A stretch of 64,000 bases of DNA, from the NCBI GenBank assembly GCA_045106055.1, contig JBGCED010000025.1, forward strand, positions 9,777 to 73,776. The letters run 5' to 3'. The DNA is from JBGCED01 sp045106055 (GTDB lineage: Bacteria > Pseudomonadota > Alphaproteobacteria > CBDDJK01). The notes under the pieces were generated by a model, which saw only the letters and a list, made by a program, of their open reading frames with translations, did no database searches and was not told the origin of the DNA. Positions 1-8,265 of this stretch are shown here, one piece after another. Position numbers and translations under genes: made by a program. Within the stretch, counting starts at the first letter, position 1; each line of letters opens with the position of its first letter.

Positions 1-474
1 GGGCGGGAATTTCCTGCAATTTGCGGCAAAAACGGGCTTTGCCCGCCTGAACAAAAGCGCGAGGGGGATTGGATGACCCCAATCGGTGCTTATAAAATAT
101 TAAGCCTATTTTACCGCCATGATCGCATTGCAAACTTACCCGCATTGCCGCAATTTCCGCTTGAAATAACCAAGATCACTCAAATTATGGGCTGGTGCGA
201 TGATCCCGCCAGCCAATTCTATAACCGCTTGCTGCCCCTGCCAAGCGTGGATACACATGAAATATTGATGCGCGATGATTCGCTTTATGATCTGCTATTG
301 GTGCTGGATTATAATTATCATCAGCCGATTGCGGGGCGCGGCAGCGCGATTTTTATCCATCTTTGGGAACAGGGCAAGACCAGCACCAAGGGCTGCATTG
401 CCCTAAAGCGCGATCATTTATTATCCATGCTTCCTTTTATAAATAAGGATAGTTGCAGGTTAAATATTTCTTAA
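1..474 (+). CDS. L,D-transpeptidase-like (YkuD family) protein, 5' end cut off
   Basis: The reading frame is open from base 1, so the gene begins upstream of the window and the ATG at 73 is internal. The residues before it read KREGDW followed by MTPIGAY, which matches the KREGDxATPxG signature of short alphaproteobacterial YkuD proteins. Near the C-terminus GRGSAIFIHLW and TKGCIAL carry the His and the catalytic Cys of the L,D-transpeptidase fold. WCDDP and YNRLL also fit this subfamily. Such proteins are thought to cross-link or modify peptidoglycan in the periplasm, but this short subgroup is little characterised, so the exact reaction is uncertain. About the last 157 residues are present. 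Confidence 0.85.
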   Translation, partial: GREFPAICGKNGLCPPEQKREGDWMTPIGAYKILSLFYRHDRIANLPALPQFPLEITKITQIMGWCDDPASQFYNRLLPLPSVDTHEILMRDDSLYDLLLVLDYNYHQPIAGRGSAIFIHLWEQGKTSTKGCIALKRDHLLSMLPFINKDSCRLNIS

Positions 475-616
475 ATTACGCTCACACGCCGCGAGAGCTT
501 GATTACGCGCTCACACGCCGCGCAGGCTTTCGTCGCACTGGCGACGGCATGCGGTCTCATGCTTGATTACGCGCTCACATGCTTGATTACGCGCTCACAT
601 TCTTGATTACGCGCTT
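475..616. repeat. Intergenic repeat block, five ATTACGC-headed units
   Basis: The gap between two convergent genes is filled by units starting ATTACGC(GC)TCACA at 475, 502, 566, 586 and 606; the last three are spaced exactly 20 bp. The second unit holds the hairpin CGTCGC-ACTG-GCGACG. Read on the minus strand, the first two units contain the loop GGCGTGTGA flanked by CGC/GCG or GCGC/GCGC stems. This is the same element as at 26972-27248, in opposite orientation. The block is bracketed by a 12-bp direct repeat, TTAAATATTTCT, at 460-471 and 617-628. Confidence 0.85.
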
Positions 617-3217
617 TTAAATATTTCTAAGCAGGGTTAGCGGGGATTTGCCAAGCAGACGAAACCCAGCAGCAAGCCCGATTGGCAATATAAGCACCAA
701 TGCTAAAATTAAAATCCCCAGCATGGACATAAAATCAAACTGATACGGGGTTTGCATGATCGCGCTTACCACATAAAAGCTGGTTGCAATCCCTGCAATC
801 GCTGCCAAAATGGAAGCAAGCAGTGCAATAAAACTATATTCACCAAGCCAGCCCAGCATTTGCTGCCAGCGCGTGATCCCCAAGGTTTTAAAGATGATTG
901 AATCATGTAAACGCATTGATTGTTCTGACATTAGCGCCCCGATTAACACAATCAACCCTGCAAGCAATGAAACCGCAGCGATGGCTTTAACCGCGAGTGC
1001 CATTTGCGTTAAAATAAGCGTTATATTATCCACCACATCGCGCACCCGAATGACCGAAATATTATTAAATTCATCGGTAAGAGCGCGTTCAATCGCCGCT
1101 TCATCTTCGGCAGGGGCGTTGATGCTAGACAGCACGCTTTGCGGGGCGTTACTTAACATGCCTGGCGAAAATACCATTAAAAAATTAAGATTCATGCTTG
1201 CCCAATCAATATAACGCAAATTTGCAATGGTCGCATCAAATTTGCGCCCAAATAGATTAATGCCAATCTGATCGCCAACATTAAGCCCAAAGGCGGCTGC
1301 GGCTTCTGCGTCAAAGCTTACCAGCGGATCGCCATCATAATCAGCATCCCACCATTCGCCCTTTGTAATATGTCCCTCGCCAGCCAGCATCGGGGTTGCC
1401 GACCATGTAATGCCGCGATCACCGCGCATTACCCACTGAAAATCTGCGGGTGGTTCAATTTTATCTTCTGGCACATTGTTCAAATGGGTAATGCTGGCGC
1501 GCATAAGCGGCGTTGCATAATGGCTGATCTCTGTTTGATTTTCTGCATTATAATCACCGATAATCGCTTCAAAGCGCGCTTGCTGGCTGGGCTGTAAATC
1601 AAGCACAAACAGGCTTGGGCGGTCTTCGGTCGTGACATTCACCAGCTGCTGATCCAAATTGCTTTGTAAATCATTTACCGCAACCAGCATGGTAAGCCCC
1701 AGCCCCAGCGATAGGGCAATGCTGATCGCGGGCGCATTTGGGCGGGATAATCCTGCAATCGCAAGGCGTAAGGGAATGGATTTTGGATGCGCAACATAAG
1801 TCGTTAGCAGTTTGGATATTCCCCATCCAATTAGGGCAAAACCTGCAATCAAGCCCGCAAGCCCAAAAATAAAATAGAAAAATAACCGCTTATCAGGGGT
1901 GATCAGCCAGCACATGCCAATAAAAGCAGCAAGCAATGCTGCCATCACCCATAATAATTTTAAAGGGGCGCGCCCCAATTGCATTGCACCGCCAAGCCCG
2001 CCTGCGCTTCTAAACAAGCCAGCAACAGGAATGGTCGCAGCTTGACCAAGGCTCCAAATGATGAAAATTAAAGTCACCAGCAAGCCAAGCATTGCCGCAA
2101 CCAATAGCGGTAAAGGATAAATCCCAATATTGGCGGTTAATGGCACATAATCTTGCAATAAAGGCGCAAGCAGCCACAGCGATCCTGCGCCCAGCATAAG
2201 CCCAATCACAATGCCAATCGCTGCCATAAATAAGGCTTCAAACAGAAAAATCGTAAAGATCAAGGCTTGCGACGCACCAAGCGCTTTTAAGCTTGCAATG
2301 GATGAAGCCTTGCGGGTTAAAAAGGCGCGCACCGCATTTGCAGCCCCAACCCCGCCAATCACCAAAGTCGCCAGCGACACCAAATTTAAAAAGCTGCCAA
2401 TGCGATCAAAAAAGCGATCCAGCCCTGGTGCGGCGCGATCCAAGCCGCGCACCCGAAAGCCTGCATCCGCAAATTCGGTTTCAATGGCGGTTTTAAAATC
2501 TGCGAATATTGTGCCTTCTTTTAAAATCAATCTTGTATAATAGCGCGCAACGCTGCCAGGCTGGATTAAATTGGTGGCTGCCAATGCCGCCGCAGAAATG
2601 GTGACCTCGGGCCCAAAATCAAGCGCATTGCTGCTTTTATCAGGCAAGCTGGTGGTGATCCCCGCAAGGTAAAAATCAGCGTCCCCCAAGCTTAACGCAT
2701 CGCCAATTTCAATCTCCAACAGATCAAGAATTCTGGAATCCGCCAATAAGGGAAATGGGCGATCAGGCGCAATTACTTGATGCAATTCATCAAACGCAAT
2801 CATGCTATCCGCGCTTAACACCACGCTGCCATAAAGCGGGTAAGCATCATCAACCGCATTAATTTCAATGATATTGCGTTGATCATTTTCAGCATAAGCC
2901 ATTGCGCGAAGCGTAATAACCGAAGAAATTTCAGCAGCATTTTGCTTGATAAATGCCATCTGTTCAAGGCTGGGTGCGCGCTGGGACAGGCGCAATTCTG
3001 CGTCCCCGCCAAGCAAGGTTCTTGCATCCCGTTCAATCGTTGATTCCAAGGCAGCGCGCAAGCTGCCAACCGCGCTGATCGCGGCAACGCCAAGCGCAAG
3101 CGCAATGATAAACAAGACAAAGCCATTTGACCCGCCGCGCATATCGCGAATGCTTAATTTAAAGGCAAGCCTTAAAAAATCAATAAGCCCCATATTGCCG
3201 CCCATATTACTGCTCAT
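617..3217 (-). CDS. Large FtsX-like ABC transporter permease (YbbP type)
   Basis: This 866-residue membrane protein has the layout of the YbbP-type permeases: an N-terminal segment after RDMRGGSNGF, a periplasmic MacB/PCD-like domain (about residues 55-260), one FtsX block of helices (about 265-405), further helices, a second periplasmic domain, and a C-terminal FtsX block. Family members act with an ATPase in exporting or extracting lipophilic substrates from the inner membrane. The usual partner ATPase gene (YbbA-like) is not adjacent. The start overlaps the deformylase stop by 4 bp (ATGA), so the two are translationally coupled. The last codons lie in one copy of a 12-bp repeat that borders the repeat block downstream. 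Confidence 0.85.
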   Translation of the reverse strand: MSSNMGGNMGLIDFLRLAFKLSIRDMRGGSNGFVLFIIALALGVAAISAVGSLRAALESTIERDARTLLGGDAELRLSQRAPSLEQMAFIKQNAAEISSVITLRAMAYAENDQRNIIEINAVDDAYPLYGSVVLSADSMIAFDELHQVIAPDRPFPLLADSRILDLLEIEIGDALSLGDADFYLAGITTSLPDKSSNALDFGPEVTISAAALAATNLIQPGSVARYYTRLILKEGTIFADFKTAIETEFADAGFRVRGLDRAAPGLDRFFDRIGSFLNLVSLATLVIGGVGAANAVRAFLTRKASSIASLKALGASQALIFTIFLFEALFMAAIGIVIGLMLGAGSLWLLAPLLQDYVPLTANIGIYPLPLLVAAMLGLLVTLIFIIWSLGQAATIPVAGLFRSAGGLGGAMQLGRAPLKLLWVMAALLAAFIGMCWLITPDKRLFFYFIFGLAGLIAGFALIGWGISKLLTTYVAHPKSIPLRLAIAGLSRPNAPAISIALSLGLGLTMLVAVNDLQSNLDQQLVNVTTEDRPSLFVLDLQPSQQARFEAIIGDYNAENQTEISHYATPLMRASITHLNNVPEDKIEPPADFQWVMRGDRGITWSATPMLAGEGHITKGEWWDADYDGDPLVSFDAEAAAAFGLNVGDQIGINLFGRKFDATIANLRYIDWASMNLNFLMVFSPGMLSNAPQSVLSSINAPAEDEAAIERALTDEFNNISVIRVRDVVDNITLILTQMALAVKAIAAVSLLAGLIVLIGALMSEQSMRLHDSIIFKTLGITRWQQMLGWLGEYSFIALLASILAAIAGIATSFYVVSAIMQTPYQFDFMSMLGILILALVLILPIGLAAGFRLLGKSPLTLLRNI

Positions 3218-3711
3218 GATGCGATCTTTTTCAAGCGTCGCATAATCATATCGCGGCGAATGCGGCTGATATGATCCACAAAATTAACGCCGTCCAAATG
3301 ATCAATTTCATGCTGAACACAAATGGCAAGCAGCCCATCTGCTTCCAGCGTTTGATCTTTGCCGTCAATATCCACATAATCCACGGTGACGGCTTTGGGG
3401 CGTTTTACCAGCGCATATTGTTTTGGAAAGGACAAGCAGCCCTCTTCATAATTTTCGCTTTCATCGCTTGCCTTGCGAATTATGGGGTTAATTAATTTCA
3501 TCGGGGCGGGGGCTTCATCTGTTTCTGCGACATCCATTACCAGCATTCGCTTTGAAATGCCAACTTGCGGGGCAGCAAGCCCAATGCCGTTTGCCTGATA
3601 CATCGTATCCAGCATTTGATCCAGAATTTGCCGAATTTCATCATCAACTGCCGTGACGGGCAATGCCTTTTTCTTTAACGCTGGGTGGGGCGCAACCAAA
3701 ATTTTCATCAT
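3214..3711 (-). CDS. def: Peptide deformylase
   Basis: This 165-residue enzyme removes the N-formyl group from nascent proteins at the ribosome exit. All three family motifs are present: GIGLAAPQVG (about residue 43), EEGCLSFP with the metal-binding Cys (about 94), and QHEIDHLDG with the two metal-binding His and the catalytic Glu (about 134). Length is normal. def is usually followed by fmt; here it is followed, with a 4-bp overlap, by an ABC permease gene, and fmt is not in the window. The divergent gap upstream (3712-3845) holds a possible minus-strand promoter but no strong match. Confidence 0.97.
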   Translation of the reverse strand: MMKILVAPHPALKKKALPVTAVDDEIRQILDQMLDTMYQANGIGLAAPQVGISKRMLVMDVAETDEAPAPMKLINPIIRKASDESENYEEGCLSFPKQYALVKRPKAVTVDYVDIDGKDQTLEADGLLAICVQHEIDHLDGVNFVDHISRIRRDMIMRRLKKIAS

Positions 3712-3845
3712 AGCGAATATGCCTTAATGTTTTTAATATGTCATAAATTATGCTTGTATGTAGGCAATCATAACGCTAAATTCAAGCATATATGAAAAGC
3801 ACTTATGCTGCATCTGCTGAATTTAATTTTTAAAGGCTTAAACCA

Positions 3846-4235
3846 TTGGCAAACATCATCACGCGCGCGATTACCACTTTTTTTGGGGAATTGGTCGGAA
3901 CGGATCAATTTGGCAATCTTTATTATCAGCATAAAAAGCAACCAAGCCCCCATAAAAGACGGCGGCGCTGGGTTGTTTACAGCAAGGATGCCAAAAAAAT
4001 GACCTCGCAAGATGATGCAAGCTTGGTGCCTTCCAGCCATTATAATTGGCTGCATCATACCAGTGATGAATTTCCAGATGATGCTTCCTTATCAAAAGCC
4101 CTCTCTCATTCATGGCAAAAGCCGCATCGCCCCAATATGACGGGAACGCGCCATGCTTATCGCCCCAGCGGTCATCTTTATAAGGGCGGAAAACGCCCAA
4201 AGGCGACGGGCGATTATGAAGCATGGCAACCTTAA
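3846..4235 (+). CDS. NDUFA12-family complex I accessory protein
   Basis: This 129-residue protein matches the NDUFA12/B17.2 family: GELVGTDQFGNLYYQ at the start, RRRRWVVYS, then HYNWLHH, HRPNMTGTRHAYRPSG and the ending ATGDYEAWQP. The family belongs to the complex I of mitochondria and alphaproteobacteria, so it is also a taxonomic marker. The only possible start is TTG at 3846, because an in-frame stop lies at 3831 and AAAGG sits about 9 nt upstream. Placement just before mlaD-like genes, away from the nuo operon, is common in alphaproteobacteria. Confidence 0.93.
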   Translation: MANIITRAITTFFGELVGTDQFGNLYYQHKKQPSPHKRRRRWVVYSKDAKKMTSQDDASLVPSSHYNWLHHTSDEFPDDASLSKALSHSWQKPHRPNMTGTRHAYRPSGHLYKGGKRPKATGDYEAWQP

Positions 4236-4255
4236 TCAGGGGGGGATTTAAAGCC

Positions 4256-4744
4256 ATGCATAAAATTTTCAACAGCGAATTTCAAGATTACCGCCATTTT
4301 GTGCTTGGCTGTGTGCTGATGGGTGCGCTGGTCATGCTTGCCTTTTTAAGCGCATCTTCAAATGCAAACAGCAATGGCAGCGCATCTTTTAAGCTTCATG
4401 CGACATTCAAACAAATTCAAGGCATTACGATGGGCAGCCCCGTTAATATTGCGGGCATAAAAGTGGGGCAGGTTGAGGATATTGCGCTTAACACCCAAAA
4501 TCAAGAAATCACCCTTACGCTTGGCTTTGATCGCGATGTTCAGCTTCCTTATGACAGTTCCATAAAGATCGTGTCATCGGGGCTATTTGGCACAAAATCG
4601 CTAAGGCTAAGCCCGGGCGCAGAATTTGAAAATTTTGAATCGGGCGATATGATTGACTATACCCAAGATGCGATTTTGTTGGAACAAGTGCTTGAGGATA
4701 TTATCATTCGCGCCGAAACAAATAAGCTTAAACAACAAAAATAA
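4256..4744 (+). CDS. MlaD-type (MCE domain) lipid transport protein, copy 1
   Basis: The protein has one N-terminal membrane helix (HFVLGCVLMGALVMLAFL) and then one MCE domain with the typical GSPVNIAGIKVGQV and SSGLFGTKSLRLSPG strands. MlaD proteins form periplasmic rings that carry phospholipids between the membranes with the MlaFEB ABC complex. I chose the ATG at 4256 because a G-rich ribosome site (about 4239-4246) precedes it; the in-frame ATG at 4223 would overlap the NDUFA12 gene. That gives 162 residues. A second MCE gene follows 14 bp later, while mlaE and mlaF are not nearby. Confidence 0.85.
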   Translation: MHKIFNSEFQDYRHFVLGCVLMGALVMLAFLSASSNANSNGSASFKLHATFKQIQGITMGSPVNIAGIKVGQVEDIALNTQNQEITLTLGFDRDVQLPYDSSIKIVSSGLFGTKSLRLSPGAEFENFESGDMIDYTQDAILLEQVLEDIIIRAETNKLKQQK

Positions 4745-4758
4745 TAAGGGATAGAGCG

Positions 4759-5211
4759 TTGAACAGAAATGCGATTGAAGCCGTATTGGGCATGGTTGTC
4801 TTGTTGGTTGCGGGGCTGTTTTTGCTGGCTGGCTGGTCGGCAGGGTCGGCGGGAAGCGCGCAAACAGGCACAGGCTATAAGGCGGAATTTAACAATATTG
4901 ATGGCTTATCACAAGGCGCGCTTATTCGCCTAGGCGGGGTTGAAGTTGGCAGCGTGACCAATATCGCGCTGGATATGCAGCGCTTTATGGCGGTCATTGA
5001 TCTTAATGTTGATGAAACTTTGGCTATTCCAGCCGATTCAGAACTTAAAATCATGTCAGATGGCTTGCTTGGCGGTAAATATTTGCAGCTAATCCCAGGC
5101 AAAGCGGGTGATTCGCTTGCAGCAGGTGCAAAATTTTCAAAAACCCATGATCTTATTAACCTTGAAGATTTATTAAGCCGCGCCATCTTTATGGTTGGCA
5201 CGAATAATTAA
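4759..5211 (+). CDS. mlaD: MlaD-type (MCE domain) lipid transport protein, copy 2
   Basis: 150 residues, starting with TTG at 4759. MNRNAIEAVLGMVVLLVAGLF is the standard MlaD opening, with a membrane helix directly after the start. The single MCE domain follows (FNNIDGLSQGALIRLGGVEVGSV, then SDGLLGGKYLQLIPG). The C-terminal LINLEDLLSRAIF resembles the helix of canonical MlaD, so this copy is closer to E. coli MlaD than the gene before it. The two are probably translated from one mRNA and may assemble together, which is inference. Confidence 0.85.
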   Translation: MNRNAIEAVLGMVVLLVAGLFLLAGWSAGSAGSAQTGTGYKAEFNNIDGLSQGALIRLGGVEVGSVTNIALDMQRFMAVIDLNVDETLAIPADSELKIMSDGLLGGKYLQLIPGKAGDSLAAGAKFSKTHDLINLEDLLSRAIFMVGTNN

Positions 5212-5233
5212 GAAAAACCAAAGGAGTTAAAAA

Positions 5234-6094
5234 ATGACAGATCCCCGCGCCCTATCCCAGCTTGAGGCTGAAATTAACAGCGCATTTGAGCAAAAAGAAG
5301 CGATCTCAACCGATACAAAAGGTGCGGTGCGCGATGCCGTCAATGAAACCTTAACTTTGCTGGATCAAGGCAAAGTGCGGGTTGCCACCCGCGAAGCCGT
5401 TGGGCAATGGACGGTGCATCAATGGCTTAAAAAGGCTGTTTTATTATCCTTTCGTTTAAATGGCATGGTGATGATCAAGGGCGGGGCTGGCAATGATACG
5501 CATTGGTGGGATAAAGTCCCCAGCAAATTTGAAGGCTGGCAAGCCGCAGATTTTCAAAATGCGGGCTTTCGCGCCGTTCCAAACTGCACGGTAAGACATT
5601 CAGCCTATATTGCGCCATCTGTGGTGTTAATGCCAAGCTTCGTGAATTTAGGGGCTTTTGTGGATCAAGGATCAATGGTGGATACATGGTCAACCGTGGG
5701 TTCATGCGCGCAAATTGGCAAGAATGTTCATTTATCGGGCGGGGTTGGCATTGGCGGGGTGCTTGAACCTTTACAAGCAGGCCCTGTGATCATTGAAGAT
5801 AATTGCTTTATCGGCGCGCGTTCCGAAATCGCCGAGGGGGTAATCGTTGAAGAGGGCGCGGTCGTATCCATGGGGGTCTATATTGGGGCTTCCACCAAAA
5901 TCATTGACCGCCAAACGGGCGAAGTGATTATGGGGCGCGTTCCAGCTTATTCAGTCGTGGTTGCGGGCAGCTTGCCAGGCAAAAACTTGCCAAATGGCGA
6001 ACCAGGCCCCAGCCTATATTGCGCGGTCATCGTTAAAAAAGTGGATGCAAGAACGCGCAGCAAAACATCAATCAACGATCTTTTGCGCGATTAA
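5234..6094 (+). CDS. dapD: Tetrahydrodipicolinate N-succinyltransferase
   Basis: This 286-residue enzyme transfers succinyl from succinyl-CoA to tetrahydrodipicolinate in the succinylase branch of lysine and meso-diaminopimelate synthesis. The central part is a left-handed beta-helix of hexapeptide repeats (about residues 110-230; for example [20 protein letters not shown]), with [17 protein letters not shown] before it and [17 protein letters not shown] after it. A good ribosome site (AAAGGAG) lies 8 nt before the ATG. The product feeds MurE, encoded in the same window, whose DNPR motif indicates meso-diaminopimelate as substrate. Confidence 0.97.
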   Translation: MTDPRALSQLEAEINSAFEQKEAISTDTKGAVRDAVNETLTLLDQGKVRVATREAVGQWTVHQWLKKAVLLSFRLNGMVMIKGGAGNDTHWWDKVPSKFEGWQAADFQNAGFRAVPNCTVRHSAYIAPSVVLMPSFVNLGAFVDQGSMVDTWSTVGSCAQIGKNVHLSGGVGIGGVLEPLQAGPVIIEDNCFIGARSEIAEGVIVEEGAVVSMGVYIGASTKIIDRQTGEVIMGRVPAYSVVVAGSLPGKNLPNGEPGPSLYCAVIVKKVDARTRSKTSINDLLRD

Positions 6095-6105
6095 TGCCTT
6101 AAATC

Positions 6106-6927
6106 ATGCAAATATTATCAGAAAAAATCACGGCAACGCTTGATACGCTTTCTAGGCTTGCACCCAATTTTAGCCCCAAGGTTGGGATTGTACTTGGCTC
6201 TGGCTTGGGCGGTTTTGTGGATCAGGTTAAAAACCCAATTCATATTGGCTATGATCAGCTGCCAAGCTTCCCAAATGCAGGGGTTGCAGGTCATAAGGGG
6301 CGTTTGGTGCTGGGATATATTGGCGATGTTCCAATCGCGGTCATGCAAGGGCGCGCCCATTTTTATGAAACAGGCGATGCAAGCGCGATGAAGGGCGCAA
6401 TTTTCACCCTAAAGCAATTTGGCTGTGAAAATCTGATCCTAACCAATGCTGCGGGCAGCATTGATGAACATGCAGGTTCTGGCAGTGTGATGTTGCTGCG
6501 CGATCACATTAACTTTACGGGCGTATCGCCATTATTTAATGAACAGGGCGATCAGCGATTTGTGGATTTGGTGGATGCCTATGATCCTGAATTTTGCGAT
6601 TCCCTGCTTGCTCATGCAAAGACACAGAATATTGAATTGCATCAAGGCGTTTATATGTGGTTTTGCGGCCCGCATTTTGAAACCCCTGCGGAAATAAGGG
6701 CAGCAAAAATAATGGGCGCAAATGCGGTTGGGATGTCCACCGTTCCCGAAGTGATTTTGGCGCGCCATCAAGGGATGCGGGTTGCCGCCTTATCCATCAT
6801 CACCAATGAAGCTGCGGGCATTAGCAAGGTTAAATTAAGCCATGAACATACGATGAAAAATGCTGGCATTGCTGCAAAAAAGATTGAAAATTTGCTAAGT
6901 GCTTTCATTGCAAGCGATCTGGCATAA
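6106..6927 (+). CDS. Purine nucleoside phosphorylase (trimeric, family 1)
   Basis: 273 residues. The enzyme splits purine nucleosides with phosphate to a base and (deoxy)ribose 1-phosphate. Visible are VLGSGLGG (phosphate loop), AGHKG, GRAHFYE, TNAAGSI, GPHFETPAEIRA, the AVGMSTVPEV motif and ITNEAAG with the base-binding Asn. These mark the trimeric PunA/DeoD-like family rather than the hexameric E. coli DeoD. The stop is 1 nt before the deoA start, so the run pnp-deoA-deoB is almost certainly one operon for deoxynucleoside catabolism. Confidence 0.94.
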   Translation: MQILSEKITATLDTLSRLAPNFSPKVGIVLGSGLGGFVDQVKNPIHIGYDQLPSFPNAGVAGHKGRLVLGYIGDVPIAVMQGRAHFYETGDASAMKGAIFTLKQFGCENLILTNAAGSIDEHAGSGSVMLLRDHINFTGVSPLFNEQGDQRFVDLVDAYDPEFCDSLLAHAKTQNIELHQGVYMWFCGPHFETPAEIRAAKIMGANAVGMSTVPEVILARHQGMRVAALSIITNEAAGISKVKLSHEHTMKNAGIAAKKIENLLSAFIASDLA

Positions 6928-6928
6928 G

Positions 6929-8263
6929 ATGCAACATAATTATATCCCGCAAGAGCTTATTCGCAAAAAACGCGATGGCGGTCATCTTGATGAAGCTGAA
7001 ATTGATTTTTTAGTGCGCGGGCTTACCGATCATAAAATTGGCGATGCGCAAATTGCAGCCTTTGCGATGGCGGTGTTTTTTAATGGCATGGATAAAACAG
7101 AAGGCATTGCCTTAACCCGCGCCATGACCCAATCGGGCGATGTGCTGGATTGGCAGCATTTGAATTTATCTGGTCCAATCTTGGATAAGCATTCAACGGG
7201 CGGGGTCGGCGATAAGGTTAGCTTGATGCTTGCCCCAATCATTGCCGCTTGCGGCGGTTTTGTGCCAATGATTTCAGGGCGCGGACTTGGGCATACGGGC
7301 GGCACATTGGATAAAATGGATTCGATCGCAGGCTATCAAACTGCCCCTGATCCTGATTTATTTCGGCGCACTGTCAAGCAGGTGGGCTGTGCGATTATCG
7401 GGCAAACTGGGAATTTAGCGCCTGCGGATAAGCGCCTATATGCCATTCGCGATGTAACCTCAACCGTTGAATCGATCCCGCTTATTACCGCATCCATTCT
7501 TTCAAAAAAGCTTGCTGCGGGGCTGGAAGGCTTGGTGCTTGATGTCAAAACAGGTTCTGGTGCATTTGCGGCAACTTATGATATGGCGCGCTCATTATCC
7601 TTAAATATTGTTGAGGTCGCAAAAGGGCTGGGACTGCAATGCAGCGCATTAATTACCGATATGAATCAGGTGCTTGGGCATAGCGCAGGCAATGGCGTTG
7701 AGGTGATGGAGGTTATAAAATATCTTCAAAACACAGATCAAGACCCGCGCTTGCATGAATGCGTTGTTGCCTTATGCGCGGCAATGCTCATGCAAGGCAA
7801 GCTTGCATCATCGCTTGAACAAGCGCGCAATAAGGTCAATAAGGCAATTAGCAGCGGCGATGCTGCCCAATATTTTGCAAAAATGGTTGCTGCGCTTGGC
7901 GGGCCTGTGGATGTGATGGAACGACCCGATGATTATATTGCATCCGCCCCCTATATTGCGCCCTGTTTTTTGGATGATGCAGGGATTGTAAACAAAATTG
8001 ATGTGCGCAAGATCGGCATTGCGATTATCGGGCTTGGGGGCGGGCGCACGGATCCGCAACAAAAAATTGACCCTAGGGTCGGGTTTACACAGCTTGCAGG
8101 GTTAAATGCTGCGCTTGATTCAAAAACCCCGCTTGCAATCATTCATGCTGCCGATGAAGGCGCGTGGCAGCGCGCTGCTGCTGCTTTAAAATCCGCTTAT
8201 CAGATTGACCCAGCAGCTGCAAAAACCGATTCTGCCCCCATCATTATGGAACAGATTGATTAA
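6929..8263 (+). CDS. deoA: Thymidine phosphorylase
   Basis: The enzyme converts thymidine and phosphate into thymine and deoxyribose 1-phosphate, which DeoB then isomerises. QELIRKKRDGG, DKHSTGGVGD (phosphate site), MISGRGLGHTGGTLDK, PLITASILSKKLA and LDVKTGSGAF match E. coli DeoA across the whole length. I chose the ATG at 6929, directly after the previous stop; an upstream in-frame ATG at 6899 would overlap that gene and add ten unrelated residues. The product is 444 residues, against about 440 in E. coli. Confidence 0.96.
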   Translation: MQHNYIPQELIRKKRDGGHLDEAEIDFLVRGLTDHKIGDAQIAAFAMAVFFNGMDKTEGIALTRAMTQSGDVLDWQHLNLSGPILDKHSTGGVGDKVSLMLAPIIAACGGFVPMISGRGLGHTGGTLDKMDSIAGYQTAPDPDLFRRTVKQVGCAIIGQTGNLAPADKRLYAIRDVTSTVESIPLITASILSKKLAAGLEGLVLDVKTGSGAFAATYDMARSLSLNIVEVAKGLGLQCSALITDMNQVLGHSAGNGVEVMEVIKYLQNTDQDPRLHECVVALCAAMLMQGKLASSLEQARNKVNKAISSGDAAQYFAKMVAALGGPVDVMERPDDYIASAPYIAPCFLDDAGIVNKIDVRKIGIAIIGLGGGRTDPQQKIDPRVGFTQLAGLNAALDSKTPLAIIHAADEGAWQRAAAALKSAYQIDPAAAKTDSAPIIMEQID

Positions 8264-8265
8264 GC

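Noticed and set aside
3768..4058. Minus-strand reading frame opposite the NDUFA12 gene
   Set aside because: It lies antisense to a well-matched NDUFA12 gene and has no recognisable features.
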